Below, piece by piece: positions 1 to 9,077 of a stretch of 64,000 nt of DNA (positions are counted from its first letter, which is position 1; every line of letters starts with the position of its first letter). Source of the DNA: Verrucomicrobiota bacterium (GTDB lineage Bacteria; Verrucomicrobiota; Verrucomicrobiia; Opitutales; Opitutaceae); contig JADKHC010000021.1 in the NCBI GenBank assembly GCA_016721945.1, positions 34,583 to 98,582 of the forward strand. The letters are read 5' to 3'. Under the pieces are notes generated by a model that had not been told where the DNA came from, made no database searches, and saw only the letters and a list, made by a program, of their open reading frames with translations. The position numbers and the translations under genes were made by a program.

Positions 1-43
1 GGACGACTGCGTTGGATCTTTGGCTACTGATAAACAAACTGTA

Positions 44-59
44 ACAGTATATATACTGT
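44..59. promoter_or_regulatory. 16-bp perfect palindrome, possible operator
   Basis: The sequence acagtatatatactgt equals its own reverse complement. It lies in AT-rich non-coding DNA about 525 bp upstream of the first EPS gene. Its dyad symmetry suggests a dimeric regulator site, but the distance means it may serve a gene left of the window. Confidence 0.3.
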
Positions 60-211
60 AGTTTTGTCTTCAGGATTCTGAGCTGCAATCAAACCTAGTT
101 TGCTGAGGGCCGCATTTTTCGATGGACTGACATGTGGTAATATAACGACTTGCAATAAAGCCGAGGGGAGCGGGCGGGCCTGTGATTATTTTGAAGCCAA
201 ATTCTCCGATT

Positions 212-252
212 TTGACACGACCGAAAACGTCAAATGAACCGAAACAGTCAAA
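212..252. promoter_or_regulatory. Cluster of TTTGAC/GTCAAA half-sites
   Basis: TTTGAC at 212-217 is followed by GTCAAA at 229-234 and 247-252. The two latter copies sit in an imperfect direct repeat (ccgaaaacgtcaaa at 221-234, ccgaaacagtcaaa at 239-252) with an 18-bp period. The first and second half-sites form an inverted repeat. This resembles a multi-site operator ahead of the EPS operon; the regulator is unknown. Confidence 0.25.
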
Positions 253-584
253 AAGGAGTAAAACAATATTGCCGCTACAAGCAGTAATTTCAGACTAGCG
301 ATAAGTTCGGCTTTCTTGATTTATAAGTGCCGTTATTCAATTCTGTAGGGCTTTCCCTGAAAATTTGGGTTCGCGTATCAAAACGATTGCCGAATCGGAA
401 CATTGCACTCAACCAGCGGACCATGGCCTGAGGTTTCAGAGTACTTATACCTTATGATTCACTGCAATTCCTGTTTTGTTAACCGTTTGCTTTACCGTCG
501 TTTACCTGCGGTGCGAAGAATCGTAGTTGGTGCTTGCGGATTGGTTCGGCACGAAGCCAGAGGTGATCATCTTAATTTCCTACC

Positions 585-2153
585 ATGAACGCAGCTGTTT
601 CACCGCTGGATTCCGGATCAGTCTCTGCCAAACGATTGGCTCTCACGAACGCGGCATCGTCTGCAAGCGTGCGGCTGACAGGAGAACCTACACCTGCGAC
701 ATCTCCAATTGAAAAAGTGCGCAAGGCCGTACCGCGGGCACAGCCGCGCGAGCACGGCTACCGTCTGGGCGGTCAGGTGTTGGTGGGCGATACCATCGTA
801 GCTTTCCTTGCTATCCTTGCAGGCCTTTCAATCCGCGAAGGCCAGCGCACGGGTTGGGGAGAGTTAGTTCAATTTCAGCCCAACCTGAATACGGCACTTT
901 TAATTTGGAGCGCAGTGGGCAGCATCGTCTTTGTTTGGGTCATGATGATGTTTCGTTCCTACGATGTTAAAAGCATCTATCGGATGCAGCAGACGATTAA
1001 GGACGCAGGTAAGTCGTCTATACTATGGGCTGTGGGCGCGTGGGCATGTGTTGGCCTTTTCGGAATGGGAGGTTTTTCACCGCGTATTGGCGCACTCTAT
1101 TGTGTTGGTACCTTATTCACGGGGATCGTCGGTTGGCGGTTGTTGACGTTCGCATATCTACTCAAACCTCAGGTTAAACATGCAGTGAGCGCACGAACGA
1201 TCGTGGTTGGCTGGACCGGTCAGGCCACTCACTTGCGTGAAGTCATGCAAACCGATTTGGGCCAATTGGCGGAGATTATTGGTTGTGTACCCATGCCGGG
1301 CGGACGTTTTGCTGAACGTCCACCCGCAGATGTGGCTGTGTTGGGTGATTATTCAGCACTTCCTCAGCTCGTAGCAGAATGCCGTGCAGCGTCCGTTGTT
1401 CTTGCCGACGTCTCTTGTTCTTCGGCCGAGATTCATCACCTCATTTCTTACTGCCAAAGGGAATTGCTCAACTTCCAGCTCATACCACAATATTTTCCCG
1501 CTCTCTACTCAGGTCTTCAGGTCCAGACCGTGAGCGGAGTGCCTCTTCTTGGTGTGAGCCAGCTGCCTCTTGATCGTACGCTCAATCGGGTGATCAAGCG
1601 TGGTATCGACATTGTGGGTGGAGTGGTGGGGTTGGCGATTTCAGCGGCCATCATTCCGTTCTTTTGCGCGCTAGTCTATCTGGAGTCCCCAGGCCCGGTC
1701 ATCTTTAGGCAGCGTCGCACCAGTCGCGCTGGACGTAATTTTAATATATACAAGATCCGCAGTATGCGCCTGAACGCTGAGAGCGGCACGGGCGCCGTTT
1801 GGTGCAAGCAGGAAGATTCAAGACGTCTCAAGGTCGGAGCTTTCATGCGGAAAACGAATATCGATGAGCTTCCCCAGTTTTGGAACGTACTCAAAGGCGA
1901 TATGAGCATCGTTGGCCCGCGTCCAGAGCGACCCGAACTAATCGCTAAATTCAAGCATGAGATTCCCAATTACAACGCGCGCCATGAGGTGCGTGCCGGC
2001 TTGACGGGTTGGGCGCAGATCAACGGGCTTCGTGGCGATACCGACTTGGTAAAGCGTATCGAAGCCGACCTCTTTTACCTTGAGAACTGGAGTCTGCTTT
2101 TGGATTTCTACTGCATATTCGCGACACTCGTGAAGCGAAAGAACGCATATTGA
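585..2153 (+). CDS. Undecaprenyl-phosphate sugar phosphotransferase (WcaJ/WbaP family)
   Basis: This 522-aa protein should start exopolysaccharide repeat-unit assembly by moving a sugar-1-phosphate from a UDP-sugar to undecaprenyl phosphate in the inner membrane. The N-terminal half has several membrane segments (about residues 55-190) and a CoA-binding-like domain. The C-terminal third is a bacterial sugar transferase domain: a membrane segment after KRGIDIVGG, then SPGPVIFRQ, YKIRSMR, DELPQFWNVLKGDMS, VGPRPERPE and the RAGLTGWAQINGLRG signature. The length matches polyprenyl glycosylphosphotransferases with this layout. It is the first gene of the + strand EPS run and is separated from the beta-barrel gene by only 4 nt. 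The sugar is not certain; glucose is the common substrate of this family. The ATG lacks a strong Shine-Dalgarno sequence. Confidence 0.93.
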   Translation: MNAAVSPLDSGSVSAKRLALTNAASSASVRLTGEPTPATSPIEKVRKAVPRAQPREHGYRLGGQVLVGDTIVAFLAILAGLSIREGQRTGWGELVQFQPNLNTALLIWSAVGSIVFVWVMMMFRSYDVKSIYRMQQTIKDAGKSSILWAVGAWACVGLFGMGGFSPRIGALYCVGTLFTGIVGWRLLTFAYLLKPQVKHAVSARTIVVGWTGQATHLREVMQTDLGQLAEIIGCVPMPGGRFAERPPADVAVLGDYSALPQLVAECRAASVVLADVSCSSAEIHHLISYCQRELLNFQLIPQYFPALYSGLQVQTVSGVPLLGVSQLPLDRTLNRVIKRGIDIVGGVVGLAISAAIIPFFCALVYLESPGPVIFRQRRTSRAGRNFNIYKIRSMRLNAESGTGAVWCKQEDSRRLKVGAFMRKTNIDELPQFWNVLKGDMSIVGPRPERPELIAKFKHEIPNYNARHEVRAGLTGWAQINGLRGDTDLVKRIEADLFYLENWSLLLDFYCIFATLVKRKNAY

Positions 2154-2157
2154 TCGG

Positions 2158-3321
2158 ATGCAGCTGCCTCGCCTAAACAAACTCGCTTCACCGCTCGCAC
2201 TGCTTTGCCTGATGCCCTTTGCATCAATCGCCAAGGGTGCGCTGTGGCAATCCACCGACTGGGCCGTGACCGGAACCTTGGATGGTGCGGTAGGTTATGA
2301 CTCCAATCTGACCACCAGCCATGATGGCCGGGAGGATTTCTTTGTTGTTGCTAAGCCTTTCGTCACTTTGCTGCGCCGAAATTCGAGCACTGATTTCAGG
2401 GTTAACGGTGGCGTGGCGAACACCCAGTTTATAAATGGGCGGCAACCAGCTCAGACGGATCTAAAATTCGACGCGATCTTCGCCTATCCGAATGCCGATA
2501 ATGTCATACCTGTTTACCGGCTAGATGGTTCCTGGCAAAAAAGCACCCAGCCGAATCAATATCTTGGAGAAAGAGTTGAATATAAACACACGACGCTGCG
2601 GTCCGAGGGCTATATTCCCCTGACTGGCAAGCTTGGGTTGCGTGGGACGGCCGAATACGAAGCCGATGATTACGATAAAGAAAAACTTAACCGCAACGAC
2701 CGCTCCGAAGTGTTCGTCGGCTTGGCTTATAAGCGCGGCATCCGTACTGAATTATCGACGAATATTGGCGCGGCCAACGGGCGTTCGCGGCCTAATGATG
2801 AAGCACGCGTGGAGTCCAAGGTTCGCAGCACTGAGTACTACATTACCGCGCGCCTGTTGGGAGAACTAACTCCCAAGATAACGGGCAGCGTCTATGGTGG
2901 ATTTGGACGGGTTCGGTATCGTGGCGGTTACGAAAATACCGATTACCTTCCGGTGGGCGGAGCCGACCTGACTTGGGGCTTTGATCCACGCCGCACGCTT
3001 GTACTGGCTGTTTATAGTGGTGCGCGGTACGCGCCTGATGGCCTCGCGGTAAATAGTACACGTGCGTTCCTGTCGTTCACGCATGTGATCATTAATCGCT
3101 GGCAATATATAGTTCGAGCTGGTCCTACTCATTCCGTCTACAGTCGCAAAACTCGCGAACGTACTGACGATAGCTGGGATGGTGGCGTTGAATTTATCTA
3201 TCGCCCCTCAGAACGCTTCCGAGTCTCGCTCAGTGTAAACTATACTAATCAAAAATCGGGAATTAGTGCTTACGATTTTGACCGCAACGTGATCTCTCTT
3301 GGCGCTTCCTATCATTTTTAG
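2158..3321 (+). CDS. Outer-membrane beta-barrel protein of the EPS locus
   Basis: This 387-aa protein starts with a signal peptide (hydrophobic core LASPLALLCLMPFASIA). The rest alternates polar and hydrophobic residues with many aromatics and ends in GASYHF, the C-terminal aromatic strand typical of outer-membrane barrels. It resembles the BBP2_2-type putative barrels often encoded beside polysaccharide export genes. Its place between the initiating transferase and the Wza-like protein suggests a role in export or surface anchoring of the polymer. The exact role is inferred from context only. An ATG four bases after the previous stop supports co-translation. Confidence 0.8.
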   Translation: MQLPRLNKLASPLALLCLMPFASIAKGALWQSTDWAVTGTLDGAVGYDSNLTTSHDGREDFFVVAKPFVTLLRRNSSTDFRVNGGVANTQFINGRQPAQTDLKFDAIFAYPNADNVIPVYRLDGSWQKSTQPNQYLGERVEYKHTTLRSEGYIPLTGKLGLRGTAEYEADDYDKEKLNRNDRSEVFVGLAYKRGIRTELSTNIGAANGRSRPNDEARVESKVRSTEYYITARLLGELTPKITGSVYGGFGRVRYRGGYENTDYLPVGGADLTWGFDPRRTLVLAVYSGARYAPDGLAVNSTRAFLSFTHVIINRWQYIVRAGPTHSVYSRKTRERTDDSWDGGVEFIYRPSERFRVSLSVNYTNQKSGISAYDFDRNVISLGASYHF

Positions 3322-3325
3322 TCCC

Positions 3326-3964
3326 ATGCATTGTATTATCTCATCCACCACACGTACTCCGCGTTTCTTGCTTTGCGCAATCATCGCAGCGTGCTTCAGC
3401 CTGACGATTGCGCCAACCGCTTCCGCGCAGACGCCTGCAGTTCAGGCCGCAGCATCAGACTATCGGATTGTTCCACGCGATCAGATCAAATTCCAGATTT
3501 CTGGAGAAAATGACGAGCCGCTTCACCAGCGTGTTTCGTCGGGTGGAGAGGTCTCGGTTCCTCTTCTTGGCGCTGTCAAAGTAGTCGGCTTGACTCTGCG
3601 CGAGACAGAAGGGCTGATTGAAAAACGCTACCGTGACGGAGGCTTTTACCTCAATCCTCAGGTTATTCTTTCCTTCGAGTCTTACGCTCCGCGCCTCATC
3701 TCGGTCTTGGGGCAGGTTAACAATCCGGTACAGGTCGAGTTTTCTATTGAGCGCGAGCAAATGGGCATTGTTGGCGCGATCACTCGTGCTGGCGGCTTTA
3801 CCCGAGTTGCTCAGACCGATGCAGTCAAAGTCATGCGGACGATCGATGGAAAAGAGACTGTTTTCAAAATCAACGTCGCTTCCTATCTAAATGAAACCGC
3901 CAAGGAGCAGGAATTCAAGCTGCTCCCTGACGACGTCGTCTTCGTTCCTGAACGCGTATTTTAA
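3326..3964 (+). CDS. Polysaccharide export protein (Wza/SLBB family)
   Basis: This 212-aa protein has a signal peptide (FLLCAIIAACFSLTIAPTASA) and no obvious lipobox cysteine at the cleavage site. A Poly_export domain follows (DYRIVPRDQIKFQISGE, then VSVPLLGAVKVVGLTLRETE), then one SLBB-like beta-grasp domain (APRLISVLGQVNNPVQVEF, ITRAGGFTRVA) and an end in DDVVFVPERVF. It is shorter than E. coli Wza because it has a single SLBB repeat and no C-terminal barrel helix. The neighbouring beta-barrel protein may supply the outer-membrane pore. I start at 3326 because an in-frame ATG at 3299 lies inside the upstream gene; this leaves a 4-nt gap. Confidence 0.9.
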   Translation: MHCIISSTTRTPRFLLCAIIAACFSLTIAPTASAQTPAVQAAASDYRIVPRDQIKFQISGENDEPLHQRVSSGGEVSVPLLGAVKVVGLTLRETEGLIEKRYRDGGFYLNPQVILSFESYAPRLISVLGQVNNPVQVEFSIEREQMGIVGAITRAGGFTRVAQTDAVKVMRTIDGKETVFKINVASYLNETAKEQEFKLLPDDVVFVPERVF

Positions 3965-3971
3965 TTTTCCG

Positions 3972-6353
3972 ATGCACTCCTCAAACCCAACGTCCAGTAC
4001 AACACGTTCTCCACTTCCCGCCAACGGAATGTCCGCTGGCGACACCGGAGCGCCTTTTAGTGCGACGGGTGCCCCGTTTGCGTTAACCAACGCACCTTTT
4101 AGTGCCTCGTCCGCTCCATTTCCCTCAGGTCGCACGCGTCCTGCTCCGGTGAGCAATGATTTCACGTTCAAGGAATTGATCGATCTGATCAGTCACGCCC
4201 TTCTGGTCATTCGCGCCAAGTGGTATTTGGGCCTGTTGGGCGCACTCTTGCTCGCAGGTCCTGCCGGCTATTTCTTGTTCAGCCGTCCAATGGTGTACAC
4301 GGCACAGACAGCGCTCCTCGCGCAAAGCACCTTGGACAAAGTCATTGGCACTTCCGAAGGCGGTGGCTCCGAGCAATTGCGCGAAAATAATCTGCGCAAC
4401 CATCTTTCGATGATGACCAGCCGCAAGTTCCGTGCTCGGCTGGCCGATGCGTTTACCGATGCGGAGAAAAAGTTAATCGCCGCGCCCTACAACGCTGTTC
4501 CTGACGCTGAGTTTTTCCAGGACTTCTTCGAGAACTCTATCGCGATCGAACGCGAACGCGGCCGGGAATATTATACAATTTCCGTCTCACATCAGGTATC
4601 CGGAACGTCAATACTCGTGGCTGACCGCGTGGCGACCGAATACCTGAATTACGTGCAACAGGAATACAAGGAAGCTAACCTGAGAGGGTTCGCGATCTTG
4701 GAAAAACAGGCAGACTCTATCCGAACCGACATCGCCAAGGTCGAATCCGAACGCCTCGATTTTAGGAAGAAGAACGGAATTATTTCCCGCTCTGACAATC
4801 AGGGCATTCTGACCGAGCGCCTCAAGCGACTCGATGGCAGCCTGACTGAGATCCGGGTCAAACGCCGCGGACTCGAAACCCTTACGAAGCAAGCCCAGGC
4901 TGATCGCGCCAAGTCGAAATTTCCTTGGGACAACTCGTACCTTGCTGGATTCGCCAACAACGAAACCTTGCGCCAGGAACTCGATCGTCAGATCGCCCAG
5001 CGTGCCGTGTTGGCCAGTCGTTATGGCCCGAATCATCCCAAGATGCGTGATATCGATTCTCAGATTGAGGCGATCAACAGCAGCATTCAGCGCAATTTCG
5101 ATGTCGCCGTTCGCGACCTTGAGGCCCAACTCGACGTAGCTTCCCAAAACGAAGCGCTACTCAGAAAAGAATTCGACGACTCTTTCGAAAGCTCGATCGA
5201 GATCGAGAAACTAGCCTCAAATTACGAAATTCTGAGCGCCGGCGTAGACTCGAAGAAGATTACGCTCAACGAACTTGAGAAGAAGATCGGTGAGGCATCG
5301 ATCTCGAGCAAGCTCCCGGCAGACTTCATGCAGATCGTCGATCCTGCCTATCTAACTAAACACCGTATACCAAAAAAAGCACTCTACGGCGTGGTTATAT
5401 TTTTTCTCGCCATGGGCGCCTTTGTTGGCAGTCCCTTGCTCGCGAGCGCTCTCGACGAACGCGTTACGGGTACAGCCGACGTTGAAAAGGTTCTTGGTCT
5501 TGGTTTGGTTGGCGGCATTCCCAAGCTTAAGCAGCGGGTGGAAGATCGTGCACACGTCGTGCGTAACAAGCTCGACCTTGTCACGTCAGAAGCGTTTATC
5601 GCGATTGTCGGCCATCTGGAGGTAAATTCGGCTCTGCGCTATCCTCGCGTGCTCCTCGTTACCTCGACACTGCCGGGTGAAGGCAAGTCTTTGATCGCTT
5701 CCAATCTGGCGAGCACGTTCCGACAACTCGGGAAGAAAACTATCCTGGTCGATCTCGACCTGCGTCGCCCCGTCCAGCATGTATTGCACGGCGTCTCGCA
5801 AGAAAAAGGTTTCGTTTCATGGGCGAAGTCTGGCTTCCCGGCCAATGAGCGTTTGTTGGAACCAGATGGTTCGTTAGGGGTGCGAAAACTCGTTGACGGT
5901 ACCGATTTGATTTCTGCGGGCGGCGCTGAATCTCAGCCCAGCCAATTCCTCGTTTCCGACTCAACCGAGGCGCTCATCAGCCGTCTTCGTTCCAGCTACG
6001 ACGTGGTGATCATCGATACGCCACCAGCGGGCGTCTTCCAAGATGCGTTGATGCTTGCCCGATTTGCCACTGAGCGAATTCTCGTTACCCGCGAAAGCGT
6101 CGCTCCCGTGGTTCAAGTTAAGCAAGTCATCGACGAATTTGCCAAGTCCGAGCTCAGGTTCCAGGGCGTTGTCTTGAACGGTTTCATTCCGAGAAATGCG
6201 AACAAGAAACTCGCTTACGGATACAAGGCTGCAGCTCAGGGCTATTCCTATGGCAGGCAGGAAAAGGGTAGGCCTGCGACCACCGCAGCCAGCCCGAAGC
6301 TGCCTGCAAATGCCGTCGCGCCTAAACAGCCTGCGGCTACGCCCAAGGGCTGA
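3972..6353 (+). CDS. Wzz-type chain-length determinant fused to BY-kinase (Wzc-like)
   Basis: The 793-aa protein combines a Wzz domain with a cytoplasmic tyrosine autokinase and should control polymer length and export. The N-terminal tail of about 60 residues holds four tandem heptapeptides ending in APF. The first membrane segment is WYLGLLGALLLAGPAGYFLF. A long periplasmic coiled-coil region follows, then the second membrane segment (GVVIFFLAMGAFVGSPLLAS). The ATPase part has a Walker A with PGEGKS (about residue 567), Walker A' ILVDLDLRRP and Walker B VVIIDTPP. Tyrosines at 749, 751, 758 and 760 form a short C-terminal cluster, followed by a Pro/Ala-rich tail. I chose the ATG at 3972, 7 nt after the wza-like stop, over an in-frame ATG at 3891 inside that gene. 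Confidence 0.93.
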   Translation: MHSSNPTSSTTRSPLPANGMSAGDTGAPFSATGAPFALTNAPFSASSAPFPSGRTRPAPVSNDFTFKELIDLISHALLVIRAKWYLGLLGALLLAGPAGYFLFSRPMVYTAQTALLAQSTLDKVIGTSEGGGSEQLRENNLRNHLSMMTSRKFRARLADAFTDAEKKLIAAPYNAVPDAEFFQDFFENSIAIERERGREYYTISVSHQVSGTSILVADRVATEYLNYVQQEYKEANLRGFAILEKQADSIRTDIAKVESERLDFRKKNGIISRSDNQGILTERLKRLDGSLTEIRVKRRGLETLTKQAQADRAKSKFPWDNSYLAGFANNETLRQELDRQIAQRAVLASRYGPNHPKMRDIDSQIEAINSSIQRNFDVAVRDLEAQLDVASQNEALLRKEFDDSFESSIEIEKLASNYEILSAGVDSKKITLNELEKKIGEASISSKLPADFMQIVDPAYLTKHRIPKKALYGVVIFFLAMGAFVGSPLLASALDERVTGTADVEKVLGLGLVGGIPKLKQRVEDRAHVVRNKLDLVTSEAFIAIVGHLEVNSALRYPRVLLVTSTLPGEGKSLIASNLASTFRQLGKKTILVDLDLRRPVQHVLHGVSQEKGFVSWAKSGFPANERLLEPDGSLGVRKLVDGTDLISAGGAESQPSQFLVSDSTEALISRLRSSYDVVIIDTPPAGVFQDALMLARFATERILVTRESVAPVVQVKQVIDEFAKSELRFQGVVLNGFIPRNANKKLAYGYKAAAQGYSYGRQEKGRPATTAASPKLPANAVAPKQPAATPKG
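4044..4127 (+). repeat. Four tandem 21-bp units encoding heptapeptides with APF core
   Basis: Residues 25-52 of the Wzz/BY-kinase read TGAPFSA, TGAPFAL, TNAPFSA and SSAPFPS. The spacing of the APF core is exactly seven residues. The DNA copies have diverged at third positions, so the repeat is conserved at protein level rather than a fresh slippage product. It lies in the cytoplasmic N-terminal tail before the first membrane helix. Confidence 0.8.
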
Positions 6354-6546
6354 CGCTTAGTGCTTTGCCGCTTCAGGTCGTGGCGGCTAAAAACACGGCC
6401 TGTATTATTCATTTCATGCTTCGGCAGTTTAAAACCGCCATACGTGTGTACTTCCTCGGAGCATTGCTCTGGAAGTGACGGGGCGAAGCTCGGTTTGTAA
6501 ATCGCAATCGGGCTGGGTAAATAAATCTCAATCGAATCTATATTAT

Positions 6547-7554
6547 ATGAAAAAGGCACTTATCACCGGTATCACCGGTCAGGATGGTTCATATCTTGCA
6601 GAGCTTCTGCTCAGCAAAGGCTATGAAGTTCATGGCGTGATCCGCCGGGCTTCGACCTTCAACACCAGCCGCATCGATCATCTCTATAGTGATCCGCATG
6701 TAAACGGCGTGCGCCTTCATCTGCATTATGGCGATCTCGCGGATTCCGTGCAGATGGTTAAGTTGCTCTATCAGCTACAACCCGACGAAATCTACAACCT
6801 TGGCGCGCAGTCGCATGTACGCGTATCATTTGACGTGCCGGAGTATACAGGCGACGTTGTCGGTCTTGGTGCTCAGCGTATTCTCGAAGCGATCCGCGAA
6901 ACCGGCCTTGTGAAAAAGTGCCGCTATTATCAGGCGTCATCCTCCGAAATGTTCGGCAAGGTACAGGAAGTTCCCCAAACCGAAAAAACTCCTTTCTGGC
7001 CACGCTCACCTTACGGTTGCGCCAAGATGTATGCCTATTGGCTGACGGTAAACTACCGCGAAAGCTACGATCTCCACGCGAGCAACGGCATTCTATTCAA
7101 TCATGAATCTCCGCGCCGCGGTGAGACGTTTGTCACACGCAAGATCACTCGCGCCGTTGGTCGCATAAAGATGGGCCTCCAAGATTCCATCTACCTAGGT
7201 AATTTGGATGCAAAACGCGACTGGGGTTATGCGAAAGAGTACGTTGAAATGATGTGGATGATGCTCCAGCAGGACCAGCCGGACGACTACGTGGTGGGCA
7301 CAAACGAAACGCATAGCGTGAAGGAATTTTGCGAAGTGGCCTTTGCCCGTGCCGGGCTAGACTGGGAAAAGCACGTCAAATACGACGCCCGTTACGAACG
7401 GCCTGCAGAAGTCGATCTATTGATCGGCGATCCCGCGAAAGCGAAGAAGCAACTCGGCTGGGAGCCCAAAGTCAGATTCAAAGAGCTTGTTGAACTGATG
7501 GTCGATCACGACATCCAACTCGCCAAACGAGAGCTGGCCGTCAGTAAAATATAA
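6547..7554 (+). CDS. gmd: GDP-mannose 4,6-dehydratase
   Basis: The 335-aa SDR enzyme converts GDP-D-mannose to GDP-4-keto-6-deoxy-D-mannose, the precursor of GDP-fucose, rhamnose or perosamine in the polymer. The N-terminal NAD(P) fold has ITGITGQDGSYLAE. The catalytic Tyr-x3-Lys is in SPYGCAKMYAYW and the Ser/Thr in ASSSEMFG. NHESPRRGETFVTRKI is a Gmd signature. The length is close to that of typical Gmd proteins. The ATG at 6547 begins directly before the Rossmann strand; a further upstream in-frame start would add unrelated residues. No GDP-fucose synthase (WcaG) gene is visible in the window, so the next step is encoded elsewhere or the product is a different deoxysugar. Confidence 0.95.
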   Translation: MKKALITGITGQDGSYLAELLLSKGYEVHGVIRRASTFNTSRIDHLYSDPHVNGVRLHLHYGDLADSVQMVKLLYQLQPDEIYNLGAQSHVRVSFDVPEYTGDVVGLGAQRILEAIRETGLVKKCRYYQASSSEMFGKVQEVPQTEKTPFWPRSPYGCAKMYAYWLTVNYRESYDLHASNGILFNHESPRRGETFVTRKITRAVGRIKMGLQDSIYLGNLDAKRDWGYAKEYVEMMWMMLQQDQPDDYVVGTNETHSVKEFCEVAFARAGLDWEKHVKYDARYERPAEVDLLIGDPAKAKKQLGWEPKVRFKELVELMVDHDIQLAKRELAVSKI

Positions 7555-7658
7555 TAGAGAAATTAGCATAAAAATCGTCTGAGGCAGGTTTTTTTATAAA
7601 AGCACGCTAACATCTTATACAAAAACTATGGGTCTGATTCATCGTTTTTTGTATTTCA

Positions 7659-9077
7659 ATGACTCCTTCTTCAATAAGTTCTATATCACAGCCCTTGTTT
7701 GATAGAGTTTCCGGTTTCCTAAAGAAACTGTTGCGCAAGGAAGCTGCAGCGAGCACGGCTTTAACCCCATGGAATCGTATTCTGCTGAATTTCGGCGCTT
7801 CATTGCTCGGACGCGCGGTAGCCATCGTTTGTAACTTAATTTCTATACCGTTTGGGATGCATTTTTTAGGTGTGGAGGTATATGGTATTTGGGCAACCCT
7901 TACTGGAGGAATCACCTTGCTTTCTTTCTTGGATCTAGGCCTAGGAATTGGCTTACAAAATCGCCTATCTGCACTGATAGGCTCCGAAAGCCGCCACGAA
8001 ATCGCTAGTTGTGTGCGCTCGTCGATTGTTCTCTCGGCTTCGCTGGCTGTCCTTTTTTCCTTGGTTCTACTTTCCCTCATTTGGCTAACCCCAATAGTGC
8101 CATTCATATTTAATAACGAGTCGTTTAGTTCTATCCAGCTTAAGCCTTGCCTATCCCTTTTAGTGATATCTGTAGTAACAGCTTTACCATTAAATCTATT
8201 CCCGCGAATCGCTCTTGGGCTTCAACATGGTTGGCTAATAGCAGCAGGTAATGCTCTTACGGCGATTCTTACACTTGCCACAATTTACATAGCGAGTCGC
8301 CTTCATGCAAATCTCCCAACTTACATTGGAATCACGATTCTCGCTCCTTTAGTTTCTAATTTCGTACTGATTCTGATTCTGCGGCATCTTGAGCCTTCAG
8401 TCTTACATGTGTGTGGAGCTGTTTCATTCAAAGACGGGTATGCTTCGCTTAAAAAGGGAGCCCACTATGTACTCCCGCAAATATCAGGTGCTATTCTGAC
8501 CCAAGCACCAACTGCACTTCTTGGAACGTTAGGTGCCCCATCAGCTGCTGCGTTATTCAATGTTCTCTCGCGCCTATCCAGCCCGTTTTCGCAAATACAG
8601 CAGATGCTTTTGCTCCAGACTTGGCCGTCTCTTACAGAAGCAATATACAGAAAAGATCTAAAGTGGTTACTCAAAACCGTGCGAACCCTCCTTCGCACCG
8701 TAGTGGCTTCAAGCTTCATTAGTAGTTTGGTTCTGTTTTTTGCTTCCGTAAGTATACCCAGACTAATTTCGCCGGACCACAGTCTTGTGCTGCCAAAAAG
8801 CACAGCCGTCGCTTTTGCTGCGTTTACTTTTCTGTTTATGATAACGCAATCACTCGCTTTCATAAATAATAGTTTAGAGGCTACTAAAAGCCAAAATCTG
8901 CTAGCTTTTATTAATATAGTCTTCGTTATTTTTGTACTACCGAAGTGCGCTACGCTTGATGTGATAGCTGTTTTCCTTGGGCTAAGCGGACTGGCGTTGG
9001 TCTTCGCATTACCTGCGCTTCTCATTGAGCTCCGATTGGTCCTAAAACACTTCAGAGTAAAACATCAACTAGCGTGA
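7659..9077 (+). CDS. Polysaccharide flippase (Wzx-like, MOP superfamily)
   Basis: The 472-aa protein is almost entirely hydrophobic, with about 12-14 predicted membrane segments and no signal peptide. A region near residue 70 (FLGVEVYGIWATLTGGITLLSFLDLGLGIG) matches the start of Wzx/RfbX-type flippases. It should flip undecaprenyl-linked repeat units to the periplasm. The gene is visibly AT-richer than the gmd and wzc genes before it, as is usual for the variable core of such loci. Its stop overlaps the GTG start of the next gene by 4 nt. A second flippase is encoded at 22321-23688 on the other strand. Confidence 0.85.
   Translation: MTPSSISSISQPLFDRVSGFLKKLLRKEAAASTALTPWNRILLNFGASLLGRAVAIVCNLISIPFGMHFLGVEVYGIWATLTGGITLLSFLDLGLGIGLQNRLSALIGSESRHEIASCVRSSIVLSASLAVLFSLVLLSLIWLTPIVPFIFNNESFSSIQLKPCLSLLVISVVTALPLNLFPRIALGLQHGWLIAAGNALTAILTLATIYIASRLHANLPTYIGITILAPLVSNFVLILILRHLEPSVLHVCGAVSFKDGYASLKKGAHYVLPQISGAILTQAPTALLGTLGAPSAAALFNVLSRLSSPFSQIQQMLLLQTWPSLTEAIYRKDLKWLLKTVRTLLRTVVASSFISSLVLFFASVSIPRLISPDHSLVLPKSTAVAFAAFTFLFMITQSLAFINNSLEATKSQNLLAFINIVFVIFVLPKCATLDVIAVFLGLSGLALVFALPALLIELRLVLKHFRVKHQLA

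Larger units (their letters stand above)
1..584. other. Non-coding region upstream of the EPS locus
   Basis: No convincing coding region is visible. The stretch is AT-rich, unlike the genes that follow. It holds a 16-bp perfect palindrome (44-59) and a set of TTTGAC/GTCAAA half-sites around 212-252. It is the natural place for the promoter and operators of the exopolysaccharide operon starting at 585, but I could not pick a convincing -35/-10 pair. Confidence 0.5.

Noticed and set aside
44..59. LexA (SOS) box
   Set aside because: The half-sites are in the reverse order of the E. coli CTGT-N8-ACAG box, and no SOS gene is adjacent.
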